DNA of 64,000 bases from Trissonchulus latispiculum (taxonomy: Eukaryota; Nematoda; Enoplea; Enoplida; Ironidae), in contig JASAND010016500.1 in NCBI GenBank assembly GCA_030248195.1, positions 1 through 64,000 of the forward strand, in the 5' to 3' direction. The notes beneath the pieces were generated by a model that saw only the letters and a program-made list of their open reading frames with translations, had not been told where the DNA came from and made no database searches. A program made the position numbers and the translations under genes. The first letter of the stretch is position 1; every line of letters begins with the position of its first letter. Positions 9,830 through 20,973 of this stretch are shown here, in pieces.

Positions 9830-12780
9830 TCTGTGCTTATTATTATTATCCGTCTGTCCCCCCCCTAGATCTCGAGATTGAGAAGAGGTGCAGGGGTGGT
9901 TGATACCTTGTTTTGAAGCCCTTGACTAGGACATCTCCCGGAAGCAAGATGGTTCCGAAATTCCGGGTTTTGAAAATTCGGATTTTTTCGGGTGGTAAGG
10001 GGGGACCAAGGCGAAATTTTAAAAATCCAAAATTTGGTCAAAAATGTTTTGTGTTTGATTTGGCTCAAAAGTCGGTCATAGACTAATTCGACCACGCTGA
10101 TTTCGAAACTGGAATCGAAATTTCAGGAAAATTTACGGATTTCGAGATATTGGACCCGGAAAATTCCGGATTTTGAAAAATTTCTCCAAAAGTGGTCGAT
10201 ATGGTACTTAAATGAAAGAGCTCGTCGAGCTGGGCAATTTTTATCCTTACAATATTTTCCGGAAATATTTCTAGCGAAAGTTATGGCCGCAGATTGGAAA
10301 ATCCGGAATTTCCGGAAAAAACCGGATTTTCAAAAATTCGTTGAAACATGGGCAATATGGTACTTAATTGAAAGCTCATTGAGTCCTGGGACAGATTTCC
10401 TGAACAGAAACAGCTTAAAAGGTGTCTATCAAAATTTATACCCCAAAGGAATGTGTCGTGGGCAACACATTCTTGCAGTAGCGCTAGTTATTATTATTAT
10501 TTCTTCTCCGGATTCTTGTCCCCCCCCTCTATCTCGAGATTGGAAAGGGGTAGAGAGGTGGTTGATACCTCATTTTGAAGGTCTTGACTTGAACTGCTCC
10601 CGGAAGCGCGGGGAGCCCCGGGGGTGCAGAGGTGCTCCCGGAGCACCCCCGTGAGTAAAAATGAGTAAAATAAAAAAGTTGTCCAAATGAGCTAATTTTG
10701 GTATCATTCGAAAGCTCTCGACGAGTAAAGAAAAAGTTGTAATTGGGTCAAGGCCTGAAAATGCACTCCTTTTGAGTTATGAGGCGAAAAATAGTGAAAA
10801 ATCGCCAAAAACGGCCAAAATGGCTCAAAATTAAAAGTTGTCCAATTGGGTTCATATGGGTATCATTCGAAAGCTCTCATTGTGTAGATAAAACTTTGTA
10901 GTAGGGCAAAAGCACCAAAATGTACAGGATATGAGTTACGGTGCCTCAAAGGGGTCAAAAATGGCCAAAACCGGCCAAAATGGGTCAAAATTGAAAATTT
11001 TCGGATCCGGTCGACATCGGTTTCATTCGAAAACTCTCGTTGAGTAGATGAAACGTTGTAATAGGGTCAAAGCACCAAAATGTACAGAAAATGAGTTACG
11101 GGGCATCAAAGGGGTTAAAAAAGGTCAAAACCGGCCAAAATGGGTCAAAATTGAAAGTTGTGGAAAAACCACAATATGGGTATCATTTGAAGGCTCTCGT
11201 TGAGTGGATAAAAAGTTGTAATCGGGCCAAAACTCTTAAATGTACGCAGCTTCAGATATGACTCCTGATAAGAGGAAAAATTACAGCGGCAACCCGTTCA
11301 TGCCACTTTGCTTGTTATTCTTATTCTTATTATTCTTATTATTGTCCACATTTTCGTGTCCCCCATGTCTATCTCGACATTGGAAAGGGGTACAGAGGTG
11401 GTTGATACCTCATTTTGAAGGTCTTGACTTGAACTGCTCCCGGAAGCGCGGGGAGCCCCGGGGGAGCAGAGGTGCTCCCGGAGCAGCCCCGTGAGTAAAA
11501 ATGAGTAAAATAAAAAAGTTGTCCAAATGAGCTAATTTTGGTATCATTCGAAAGCTCTCGTCGAGCCATGAAAAAGTTGTAATTGGGTCAAGGCCTGAAA
11601 ATGCACCCATTTTGAGTTATGAGGCGAAAAAGGGTCAAAAATGGCCAAAAACGGCCAAAACGGCCGTTTGAAGGGGTTTTCCGCCTTTATCTCGAGGTAG
11701 AGTCAACTAGTTGGCCTGAAATTTGGCACGTAGGGTGGCAACCGATGCGGGAAGACCCTCCGGACACCTGGGTACAATAGTGTCACACAATTCGCAATTA
11801 CTCGATACGGCGATGCTGCAAATGGTCAAAATTGAAAGTGACGGAAACCCCCTCAATATGGATATCATTCGAAAGCTCTCGTTGCGTAGGTAAAAAGTTG
11901 TAATAGGGGTAAAGCACCAACATGTAGGAGAAATGAGTTACGGGGCCTCAAAGGGGTCAAAAATGGGCAAAAACGGTCAAAGTGGGTCAAAAATAAAAGT
12001 TGTCCAATTCGGTTGATATGGATATCATTCGAAAGCTCTCGTTGCGTGGATTAAACGTTGTAATAGGGCCAACGCGTCAAAGTGTAGAAAAAATTAGTTA
12101 CAGAGACACAAAAGGGTCAAAAATGGCCAAAACCGGTCAAAATGGGTCAACACTGAAAATTGTCGGATCCGGTCGATACCGGTGTCATTCGAAAGCTCTC
12201 GTTGAGTAGATAAAAAGTTGTTATAGACGCAAAATGCTAATCTCAATACTTTTCCTAAAAATGAAACCATTTTGTATATAAACGGAAAAATGTCGGGCGG
12301 GAACCACTTGATGCCTTTTGACTTATTATTATTATTATTATTAGCAGGTGGGTGTCCCCCCCCTAGATCTCGAGATTGGGAAGGGGTACAGGGTTGGTTA
12401 ATATCTCATTTTGAAGAGCGTGAAAAGAAGGTATGCATCCGTGAATTTCATCGCTCTATCTCCACCCAGTCGACCAGGGCAGGGAATTTAAAATTTAAAT
12501 TTTTAAAAATCGAAGGTGGTGGTTCTGGTTCTCTGGAAACGCCTATTATCAGTTGTTTTTCGCCCCTAGAACTCGAGATTGGGAAGGGGTACAGGGTTGG
12601 TTAATATCTCATTTTGAAGAGCGTGAAAAGAAGGTGTGCATCCGTGAATTTCATCGCTCTATCTCCACCCAGTCGACCAGGGCAGGGAATTTAATTTTTA
12701 AAAATCGAAAGGGGCGTTCTGGTTCTCTTTAAACGCCTATTATAAGTTGTTTTTCGAACTCGTTAGTCAAGATGAGCCGG
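9830..12780 (+). repeat. Modular repeat block: TTA tract, C-run, CTCGAGATTGG, GAAAGCTCTCG units
   Basis: A module recurs near 9835, 10488, 11320 and 12320. It consists of a (TTA)n tract, a C-run, CTAGATCTCGAGATTGG, a GGGGTACAG block and a GTTGATACCTCATTTTGAAG block. The segments 10495-10700 and 11340-11560 are about 95% alike. Within modules, diverged units of roughly 140-180 bp carry GGTATCATTCGAAAGCTCTC followed by AAAAGTTGTAAT and ATGAGTTACGG. A further tandem duplication of about 190 bp spans 12373-12720, with a GCATCCGTGAATTTCATCGC core. No coding frame is supported. Confidence 0.75.
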
Positions 12781-12853
12781 TGTATTTGCTAGGACACCGC
12801 TTAGAATGGTATATCAAGTAACTTTTAGCGATATTAAGTTGAAAATTGCTTAT

Positions 12854-14498
12854 CCCAACTGCCCTTTTATGGGCAACCATTTTCAGATGAAGGTGTCAAA
12901 AATGGTCAAAAACTTTTTGTCTCCGATGTGGCTGATAAGTCGGTCCTAGGGTGATTCGAGGACGCAGATTTCAAATCTGCAATCGAAGTTTAGTCAAAAT
13001 ATCGCTTATCCCTACTGCCTTCTTAAGGGCAACCATTTGTATGAAGCAGCATATATTCAAGGTATACTTGAAAAATCACTTATCCCAACTTTCTGCTTAA
13101 AGGCAACCATTTGTATGAAGTCGTGCTAACAAAGTGTAATTGGAAAATCACTTATCCCAACTGCCTTTTTAAGGGCAACCATTTGTATGAAGCAGTATTA
13201 ACAAAGTGTTATATAAAAATCAATAATCCCAACTGCCCTTTTAAGGGCAACCATTTTAGGATAAAGGTGTCGTCATTATTGTATTCGAATAAGACCAATC
13301 ATATAACAGAAGAACCCATTTCTTGAACGAGAGGCTATCGAAGTCTTAGGAAATAAAGCTCTGACCCAAATGGAATTTGCAGGTGGGCAACACACTCTCG
13401 CAGTCGCTAGTTATTATTATTATTATTATTCTTCTTCTTCTTCTTCTTGTCCCCCCCTATTAACTCAAGCTAGGCTCAACGCCCGGAGCTGAAATTTGGT
13501 GGGTATGTGGGGGTTGGTCCCAAACCTGGCCCATTTTAATTTCATCGCTCTAGACCCACCCAGTCGACCAGGGCAGGGAATTTAATTTTTTAAAATGGTT
13601 CTGGTTTAAAGGGGGGTTCTGGTTCTCTGGCAAGGCGATTCTCAAAAATGGTCGAAAACTTTTTCTCTCCGATTTGGTTGAAAAGCATGTCCTGGGGTAA
13701 TTCGGGGACGTAGATTCCAAATCTGCAATCGAAGTTTTTCTAGCTTTTGTGAATCTCGAGATATGGCCAAAAGTTACACTGTTAGAGACCGCAAAAATGA
13801 GCAAATTGCCCAAAATCGCCTAATATCAGCGTTTTCCGAACTAGTTAGTCAAGTTGAACTGGTGGATTTGCTAGAATACCTTTTAACAGGCAGTATCAAA
13901 TAACTTTTAGCAATAATTATCGTAAATCTCTTATCCCAACTGCCCTTTTATGGGCAACCATCTTGCAAAGATTGGTCAAAAATGAAAGTTGTCAAATCCT
14001 GCTGATTTTGGTATCGTTCGAAAGGTCTCAACGAGCTATAAAATAGTTGTAATAGGGCCAAATCCTGAAAATGTACTAATTTAGAGTTTTGACCCTCGAT
14101 ACGCTGATGTTGCAATAATCGACTAAAAAGAAAAGTTGTCGAATCCTGCTGATTTTGAGATCATTCGAAAGCTCTCAACGAGCTAAGAAAAAGCTGTAAT
14201 AGGGCCAAACCTTGAAAATGTACGAAATTCGAGTTTTGGCCCTCGATACGCTGATGTTGCAAATCGGCCAAGACTGAAAGTTGTCTGTGAGCAAATTGCC
14301 AAGAAAGGCCTAATATCAGTGCTTTTTCGAACGCGTTAGTCAAGTTGAGCTGGTGGATTTGCCAGGACGCCCTTTAAGAGGGTGTATCAAATAACCTTTA
14401 GCGATATTTGGTCAAAGATTCGTTACCCAACTGCCCTTTTAAGGGCAACCATTTCCAGAAAAATTCCTCATCCCAACTGCCCTTTAAGGGCAACCATT
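12854..14498 (+). repeat. Eight dispersed copies of palindrome TGCCCTTTTAAGGGCA
   Basis: The block CCCAACTGCCCTTTTAAGGG, followed by CAACCATTT, occurs near 12854, 13010, 13084, 13156, 13228, 13934, 14425 and 14471 with few changes. Four copies between 13010 and 13256 are spaced 72-74 bp apart, with related but diverged spacers (GAAGCAGTATTAACAAAGTG-like). The other copies are separated by the GAAAGCTCTCAACG-type units also seen at 9830-12780. A (TTA)n(TTC)n tract lies at 13410-13447. Confidence 0.75.
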
Positions 14499-14797
14499 TT
14501 CAGAAAACAACACGGAAAATGCTCTTTGTCATCGATTTGACTGAAAATCGACGCTACAAAGTTTGCTGCCTACAGAAAGAAGCGGCGGCAAACCATTCAT
14601 GCCAATTTAGCTTGTTTTAGTAGAAATGCTCGTTCGACTTTGCTATTCTAGAGCAAGTTAGATCTAACAATATCAACGAAAATTAACTAGCAGAACTCAT
14701 GAAGTAGATACTTGTCAGAATTTCCAGAATCCGCAAAATAAATTCTATTCAGAATTAACAGAATTCGTAAGCAGGTAAGCCCTTAAAAATTACATAC

Positions 14798-15368
14798 CGG
14801 CAGCCCCATTGCCTCCACTGGATCCGTAGGTGGTATAGTTCGGAGCAAACGGGTTCCTTATCAAACCTCCAGTTTCACTGTTTCCCCAGGCTTCCTTATC
14901 CGCCAGGGGCGACATGTTCGCTTTTCCGATGACAATGGCGCCCCGGGCACGGGCGTTTTTTACCGGAACCGAGTCTACTTCGGGCACCATTCCTTTTAGC
15001 GCATTCAAACCACCTGTGGTAGGTAGACCGGCAACATCCACATTATCCTTAACCAACAGGGGGGCACAGTGTAATGACCCTTTCAAGAGCCTCGTTGCCT
15101 CGTAGAACGCGTCCAGAGTTCTGGCTTCAGCCAATGCATCGGGATTCAGCGCAATGACTGAACCGATTTCAGGGCCCTGTGAATCATAGATCTCAATTCG
15201 ATCCAGAAAGGATTGAATCACATCCTCACAGCTGGCTTCTCCGAACATGATTGCATCCCGAATCTTGGTTACGGTGGCGGTTGCGGCATCGAAGCACAGG
15301 TCGATTTCCTGCGATCTGCAGCCAGCCATAATTAGAGCTGAATAAATTAGCAGCGTAGTAAAGTGCAT
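14798..15368 (-). CDS. Amidase-signature hydrolase, upstream alternative first exon (exon 1a)
   Basis: The ATG at 15366-15368 opens a signal peptide (residues 1-20, LLIYSALIMAGC core) and the N-terminal half of an amidase-signature domain. Lys107 is in PLLVKDN and cis-Ser183 in YGSSGGNGAAG. After 190 codons plus one base, a GTATGT donor (14797-14792) leaves the phase accepted by exon 2 at 7824, giving a 535-residue enzyme. No second C-terminal exon exists between here and 8780, so either this exon splices over the other first exon to the shared exon 2, or it is an orphan copy left by tandem duplication. Frame and donor are both intact, which favours use. Intron length would be about 7.0 kb. 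Confidence 0.78.
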
Positions 15369-15369
15369 T

Positions 15370-16204
15370 TTGAATTTTTTGGCAACAAACTTGGAAAAGT
15401 TGAACTAACAAAGGCTGAAAGCTACAATGCTAATTATTGAGAGATAGAGAAAAATCCTGTTTCGCCCATAATAGACTGGTTTTTTGTGAATAAGTTTCCC
15501 AAATTGAACATCCCCCGATGCGACGCTGAATCTTGTTTTTGAAAGGTTGTTGCACATGACGCAGCTTATCCATAAAATCTACACTACTTAGGTTCTGACT
15601 GACTGATTGCCTTCGAAACAGAAAGCGAAAGCATTGCAGAAAATTCTTTTTCCTTCCTTATTCCGCCTGGAGGCGAAATGATTGCTTTAGTATGTATAGG
15701 AGAGTTCAAATGGGACCACTTTGCACAGGTGTATCTTTGGATTCACTTTAGGTCACTATTTTAATCTACCTTTGCTAAATTGATGGGTTCCTTAATTTAC
15801 CGAGATAGGAGCAAACTTACGATTTTGCTGTTTCACAAGGCACTCTTAAAAGGGCTCCTAAAGTTTGCTCTTATAATCTGAGCTGCTTGGAGCATTCTTA
15901 ATCTTAAGTCCCTCTTAACAAAGTGATTGCGTTACTTTGTTTCAAAATTCGTAATAAAAATTGACGGGACAGTACACAAGCGCGTATAAATTTTATAAAT
16001 TTTATGCTATAAAACTCACGCTTATATATGAATATTTTGATAAATAACAAAATTCGATTTTGTGCTATTCTAAAGCCATTTTTATGGATAACAGAAGCCA
16101 AAAATAAATATTTTCGTAAATATTTACTGTACAACACAATTAACAGTCGACTGATAAAGACAACGAAATATACAACGATAATACATAGTATGCACACGGC
16201 ACAC
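15370..16204. other. Intergenic; one fragment of a repeat also found at 20700-20870
   Basis: Read in reverse, positions 15832-15920 contain AAGAGCAAAC, TTTAGGAGCCCTTTTAAG and a GTGAAACA block like those in the repeat at 20727-20868. The promoter of the upstream amidase first exon should lie near 15370-15600, but no clear core element stands out. No gene seen. Confidence 0.4.
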
Positions 16205-17416
16205 CAGAGCTGGAAGTGGGTCAAAATTCTTGATCCGCACCCGACCCGCGACCCGCGGACCCATGACCCTACCCATCTTTACCCACACTCGCGACCCGCA
16301 ACAAATTTTCTGACCCACATGACCCACGATGTCTAAATCGTCCCGTGCGAGCCGAATAAGATAATTTTGTGTAAATCTTGTTCTGCTAACTTGAACGTTA
16401 AAGCTATTTCATTTATTTACACTTATCCGAAATACAGATTTGTAACAAAGTCATAAAATGGCCATTTAATCAAATTAAATTGCAAGACTTCCGCAGCATC
16501 AAATCAGCCTTTCAATGCAGCTAGGTCAATCAAGGTTTGACAAAGATGGAGGAGACCAGCGTTCTCAACGGACAAAAAAAGAAGGATTTCCCAAAAGCAC
16601 AAACTTCAACTGAGAAAGTTTCAGGCAAATGGTTTCAGATTTGGTCAATTTGGGAGGCCGAAAAACAGTTTGTGCAATAGTAGGTTGATTATTGGCGTTA
16701 ACGGAGCCAGGGCAGGACTTTTTTGTCCATGAAAATTAGTCGTCCCAATCGATTTTCCAAGTTAATTTCTGTATAGAAAGACGGTCTTGTACTTTTTGCA
16801 AGCGGCTACAAATGGGACTTCTTGACCATTTTACAAATAAGGGCAAAATCATTCCAAATTGTTGAGTTGCTTTTAGGATTATCGAATAGTTCGTAAGATG
16901 AAGCAGATTTTCGTAACTCCTTAGTTATCTCCTGTGGAGACAGATTGGTAATGACTGAATCTGGCTTTGAAATAACATTAGTTTCAGAATCAGAAATGGA
17001 AGATTCGCTCATAACCCTAAAATAACTTAAAATTTATGAATCGCGTAACGAAAAACAAAATCCGGTTCACACAGATAAAATTTAAATTTCTACTTCTGAA
17101 GAAAAGTGAATTTTCTACGTTCAAATAAAAAATTTAAAAAATTTAATGGAAACTTATATATTTGATATTTTTACATACATTATAATTATTTCATATTATT
17201 CATATTATTATACAAAGTTTGTATTGTAGACACAGGAAGTGTTTTCTGGCAATTTGTAGCATATAGGCAAAGCAACTACTACAAAACTAGTCATGTAGAG
17301 ATTGAATTGAATGACCCGCTTTGGATCCGCTTCGGACCTGCGGGTCAGTCCAGTTGACCCGCACCCAACCCGACCCGTGGGTACCCGCGGGTACCCGTGA
17401 CCCACTTCCAGCTCTG
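16205..17416. mobile_element. hAT-type element with relic transposase exon (1.2 kb)
   Basis: The ends are inverted repeats: CAGAGCTGGAAGTGGGTCA at 16205 and its exact complement ending at 17416. Both subterminal regions are rich in GACCCGC motifs, and the right end carries GTACCCGCGGGTACCCG. The flanking bases resemble each other (GGCACAC and TGCACAAC) but do not form an exact duplication. A minus-strand frame at 16806-17012 resembles the start of a BED-type zinc finger, as found at the N-terminus of hAT transposases. The rest of the transposase is gone. Confidence 0.8.
16806..17012 (-). pseudogene. Truncated hAT transposase N-terminus (BED-finger start)
   Basis: A 68-residue frame with a serine-rich start ends in SNSTIWNDFALICKMVKK, which has the tryptophan-x-x-phenylalanine pattern that opens BED zinc fingers. 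The frame stops before the CxxC pair. Position inside a TIR element and motif type fit the relic of an hAT transposase. It could alternatively be a short first exon whose remaining exons were deleted. Confidence 0.5.
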
Positions 17417-17829
17417 TGCACAACGAAACTACATTGCACAAATACAGTAAAATACGGCATACGGTTATAATAAGTCCCACAAGTTGCGATTAAGCAGTAA
17501 TTGAACATTTTCCTGAACAGGTCCCACAATCGTCCAGAAAAATAGTTTTACTGTGTGGGAATATAGCATAAACGGCGCATCAGAATTCTGTTAAATTGTT
17601 TACAACAAGTGAATGTTTTCTATTTTCTCTGTAGATAAATTGACTGGCTTGCAATTTTAGCTATGTTTCTTCTGTGTAGAGTAGTTGGCTTCCAAAATTA
17701 GCTATCCAAAAAGCAATCATTAGTACAATATGCAAATTAGATTTGCACTATAAAAGAGAAGGGGTTTTCTGAAAGGTCGGTCATATTTTCGATTCATCTC
17801 TCATTCAATAGGACTTCAGCTCCATCGGA

Positions 17830-18376
17830 AAGGATCAGAAAGCTAGAGGTTGGTTCGGGGGGGGGGTGGGGGTGAATTATTTAATACGGTCAGTTTTTGT
17901 TTTTATGGTTAATTGCAATATTTTGAAATCGTATGAAATAAATTATGTTAGAATAAACATTCTTTGACTTAAATTTTCTTAGAATTCCAAATTCACACAC
18001 TCATCACGTTCCTGCAATCTCAGTCTTAGTTTCCTTTTTGGAGTTTTCCAAATTATTTCATAAAAGTGGCGACTGTGTTCAATGAGTAGAATTTAGGATT
18101 TGGGGTTTTTGAACTAACCTCTGGTTTCCACAACCTGGGGAAATTTCTGGACCAGTTGACCCATGGTCCAGCCAGGTAGCTTTTTTTGATCAAAGTTTTT
18201 AAGAAATAGTTCCCACAAAAAGAGGGGGTAATCTCTAGGTCAAGCTCAAAAGAGGGGGTAAACACTCCTCTCCTCTTTTTGTGAGAAAATTTGGCTTTGT
18301 TTCTTTTGAAAATTCGGCACTTTAAAAATTTTTGCACTGTGCACTGTTTCAATTATTTCTTTTCAGGTTTCTTGCA
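17830..18376. other. Non-coding stretch with a G-run
   Basis: It contains a long G-run near 17858 and two AAGAGGGGGTAA repeats near 18223 and 18250. No gene or RNA recognised. Confidence 0.4.
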
Positions 18377-18855
18377 CAGTGGCCATACATTAACATAGGG
18401 TCTGGTCCTGGGGGGGGACTGTCTCCAGAAAATTTTGAGGGGGCTAGTACCTTGAACAAAAATTTTCAGGGGGGCCTGAAATAAATTCAGGGGGGTCATT
18501 TTGTACCTGAAGAATAAATTTGTAAAATTTTTCGAAAAATTGACGCTAATTTTATTAAAATTAGCAATTTTTTATCAAAATTTGCAAGAAATCTTCAATT
18601 TTTAGAAAAACATTTCAAAATTTTGTCCGATTTTCCTGAAAAATTAGACATTGTTGCCAAAAAATCCGGCAATGCCGGAACTTTTTTGAAGTTTTAGTGT
18701 AAAAACTAATTTTTTCCGGCTATTTTTGCCTACCCCTTAGCCATTTTTTTGTTACCCCTTGTCCCTGGCTGGCGGCGGTAGAGCTTGTACCTTGTCCGGG
18801 TTGGGGGGGGGGGGCTTGGACCCCCCAGACCTCCCCGCGTTAACCTATGCCAGTG
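18377..18855. mobile_element. Possible G-run-rich TIR element (479 bp)
   Basis: The left end CAGTGGCCATACATTAACAT faces a right end whose complement reads CACTGGCATAGGTTAACGCG. The next bases (GGTCTGG followed by a G-run) are also mirrored. Inside are several GGGGGG runs, AAAATTTTC-like sequences and CCGGC motifs, as in the G-run MITE family at 45313-45637. No exact target duplication was found. Confidence 0.45.
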
Positions 18856-19074
18856 GCTGTTATGGACTTCGCTTTATCCGGGTGAGAGTATTTTTACTTT
18901 CTTAAAAACAATTTTCGAACATCCTCAAGCTTTATAAATGAAACGTGAAATTTTTGTATTCAGGATTGGCTTTTTTCTACTTTTTATAATTTTGAACTAG
19001 TTAATTTTCGGTTCTGCTGAGGTCTTGTTTGCTCGATTTTGGAATGTGTGATTAGATCAGTTTATGGGTGCTCA

Positions 19075-19139
19075 ATCGTCGGTGTGAGCCTCCGGTGCCG
19101 TTGCCTAAGACTGGGCCATCCCCGGGCGCTCACACCGAT
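19075..19139. repeat. Hairpin with 11-bp perfect arms
   Basis: TCGGTGTGAGC (19079-19089) is the exact complement of GCTCACACCGA (19128-19138), separated by about 38 bases that include a GGGCCATCCCCGGG block. It lies upstream of the GC-rich minisatellite at 19469. Confidence 0.5.
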
Positions 19140-19468
19140 GACTAGCCGCAGCACGAATATTGTCTTAACTTCGATTGTTTTAATTAAACTGGTTCTATTG
19201 TATTTGCAAGTGCCGGTACTTTGCTCTTGTTTTATATGTTTAGATTCTGGTATCATGTTGTAACTGGAACCCATCCCCCCATCTGGGGACTAGCGTGCCC
19301 TCCCACGACGGATGTCACCTCTGTCATCTGGCTCTTGCTATGGGTCCATACTTATTGGACTACTTATTGGGTCCAGTGACTACTCAGCGCTGGCAATGAT
19401 GATGCCATTATTGCTGCTATTGCTCTGCCATCCAACAACTATACTGCCATCTTGGAACTTGATCCCGG

Positions 19469-19690
19469 GTGTTCTGCTGGGCCCCGAACTTTGTTGCTCG
19501 TGCTCCCGATGTTTGTTGCTCGGGCCCCCGATTTTTGTTAGTGGCCCTCAAACTTTGTTGGTCGGGCTTCGGATGTGTGTGTTGGTCGGGCCTCCGATGT
19601 GTGTTGGTGGGGCCCCCGATTTTTGTTGGTGGCCCCTCGAACTTTGTTGGTCGGGCTCCCGATGTGTGTTGCTCGGGCCCCCGATTTTAG
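19469..19690 (+). repeat. GC-rich minisatellite, units of about 27-30 bp
   Basis: Alternating units built around GGGCCCCCGATTTTTGTTG, GGCCCCTCGAACTTTGTTG and GTCGGGCTCCCGATGTGTGTTG repeat at least seven times with small changes. The higher-order pair (ATTTTTGTTGGTGGCCC next to AACTTTGTTGGTCGGGC) occurs twice. The open frames across it reflect repeat periodicity close to a multiple of three, not a gene. Confidence 0.7.
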
Positions 19691-19724
19691 TCCTGCCAGG
19701 TTCTGTCACGGTCGCCACTATTTG

Positions 19725-20160
19725 TGAAGGATACTGTGCTTATCTCTGTAGTAAACTACTATACTTCAATAAAGATTGCTAGTTCGAGTTCAGTGTGCGA
19801 TGTTTAGGTCTTAGCCAAGTATGAGAGAGAGAGAGGACTAAAGAGTTTGAGAATAAACAACGATAGTAGAATCCAGTTGCGCCCTAAGCGACCGTCCCCA
19901 TGGTTGACACTAGAAAAATAACCGCTGGACTAATTTACTTTGACGAACACAAGCACTTGAACAGCTCACGCACAAATAGTACAAAATATAAGAAATACGA
20001 GAGACGGAAATAAAAACGTACAAAGAGCCCAGAAGGGAGGGTTTTACCCTGATCCCACGAATATCAAACCCAAACCCCGACTAACCTTTCATCCAGTCAC
20101 CAAACCCACTAACTAAAGCTTCACTTTCGCTTGCTTTGATACTCCGCAAGCCACAGCCAT
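19725..20160 (+). repeat. LTR-like repeat, copy 2 (inverted relative to 1600-2045)
   Basis: This is the plus-oriented relative of the repeat at 1600-2045, sharing ordered blocks including TTCAATAAAGATTGC, GAGTTCAGTGTG and CCCTAAGCGACCGTCCC. The AATAAA near 19770 would fit a retrotransposon polyadenylation signal. The minisatellite immediately upstream is not present at the other copy. No coding sequence is associated. Confidence 0.45.
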
Positions 20161-20726
20161 AGCTACTTTCAGAAAAAATCACATTTATCATTCTTGAATA
20201 AAGTATTAAAGAAACTATTCAAAGTTGGCTAATTTCATCAAGTAGAGTATACTTTTCGATACAAACATAAAGCTGGCGCCAACTATAGTTTTAGTGCTGC
20301 GGTGTTGCGCAGACAATCCAGAATCCCATAATGGATAATATCCCACAACTGGTTTTAATTTTTTACAAAACGTTTCAAATAATTTAGTGTAATTCAATAA
20401 ATTTACTTACCGTTAAGATTCCACAGCGTTTCTTGCACTCGTCTGAGGTTCGCACACACCACCAACGCTGTTCACATCAAACGCCACTTCGTTCCACGTT
20501 TTCTCTTATCGGTTTCGTCGAACTATGGTTTAGCTTGGAAAAAACCTCTTCCTGTCGCTTAAAAATGGAATCGATCAACGCAGTTTTCTGGCAGGCACTG
20601 AAGTTTTGGCGTCTCCGTTTTTTAGCAGACTCCATAGACTTCCAGTTATAGCTCAAATAAAATAAAACCGACCGAACACTACAAAATATGTACTAAAATG
20701 ATGGCAGAATTAAGAGAAGAATATTT

Positions 20727-20868
20727 AACAGGGCTCTTAGTGTAAAGATTTAAGAGCAAGCTACAAGTTGCTCTGTGAAACACTTTAGGAGCCCCTTTTA
20801 AGTCGCTTGGAAACCACTCCTAATTTGTGACCTAGGAGGAGACTTAAGAGCCCTCTGTGAAACACTCC
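20727..20868. repeat. Short interspersed repeat with inverted GGGCTCTTA ends
   Basis: The segment starts AGGGCTCTTAGTG and, near its end, carries ACTTAAGAGCCCT, so its ends are inverted. CTGTGAAACACT appears twice inside. A partial relative in opposite orientation is at 15832-15920. It is probably a MITE, but ends and duplication are not certain. Confidence 0.4.
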
Positions 20869-20973
20869 CGTGCTTTATAAGCATGCACTAACGAAGATTC
20901 ATTGCCTCTTACTACCAATGTACTGGGATGAATAGCTTGGCTCAAATGTACCCCGAACTTAAGTTGGTAAAAG

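Noticed and set aside
12854..14498. A CRISPR array
   Set aside because: Palindromic repeats with spacers are present, but spacing is irregular outside four units, the spacers are related to each other, no cas genes exist, and the window is an animal nuclear genome.
19312..19782. A 156-codon cysteine- and glycine-rich protein
   Set aside because: It overlaps a GC-rich minisatellite whose near-30-bp period keeps several frames open; the apparent repeats are DNA-level.
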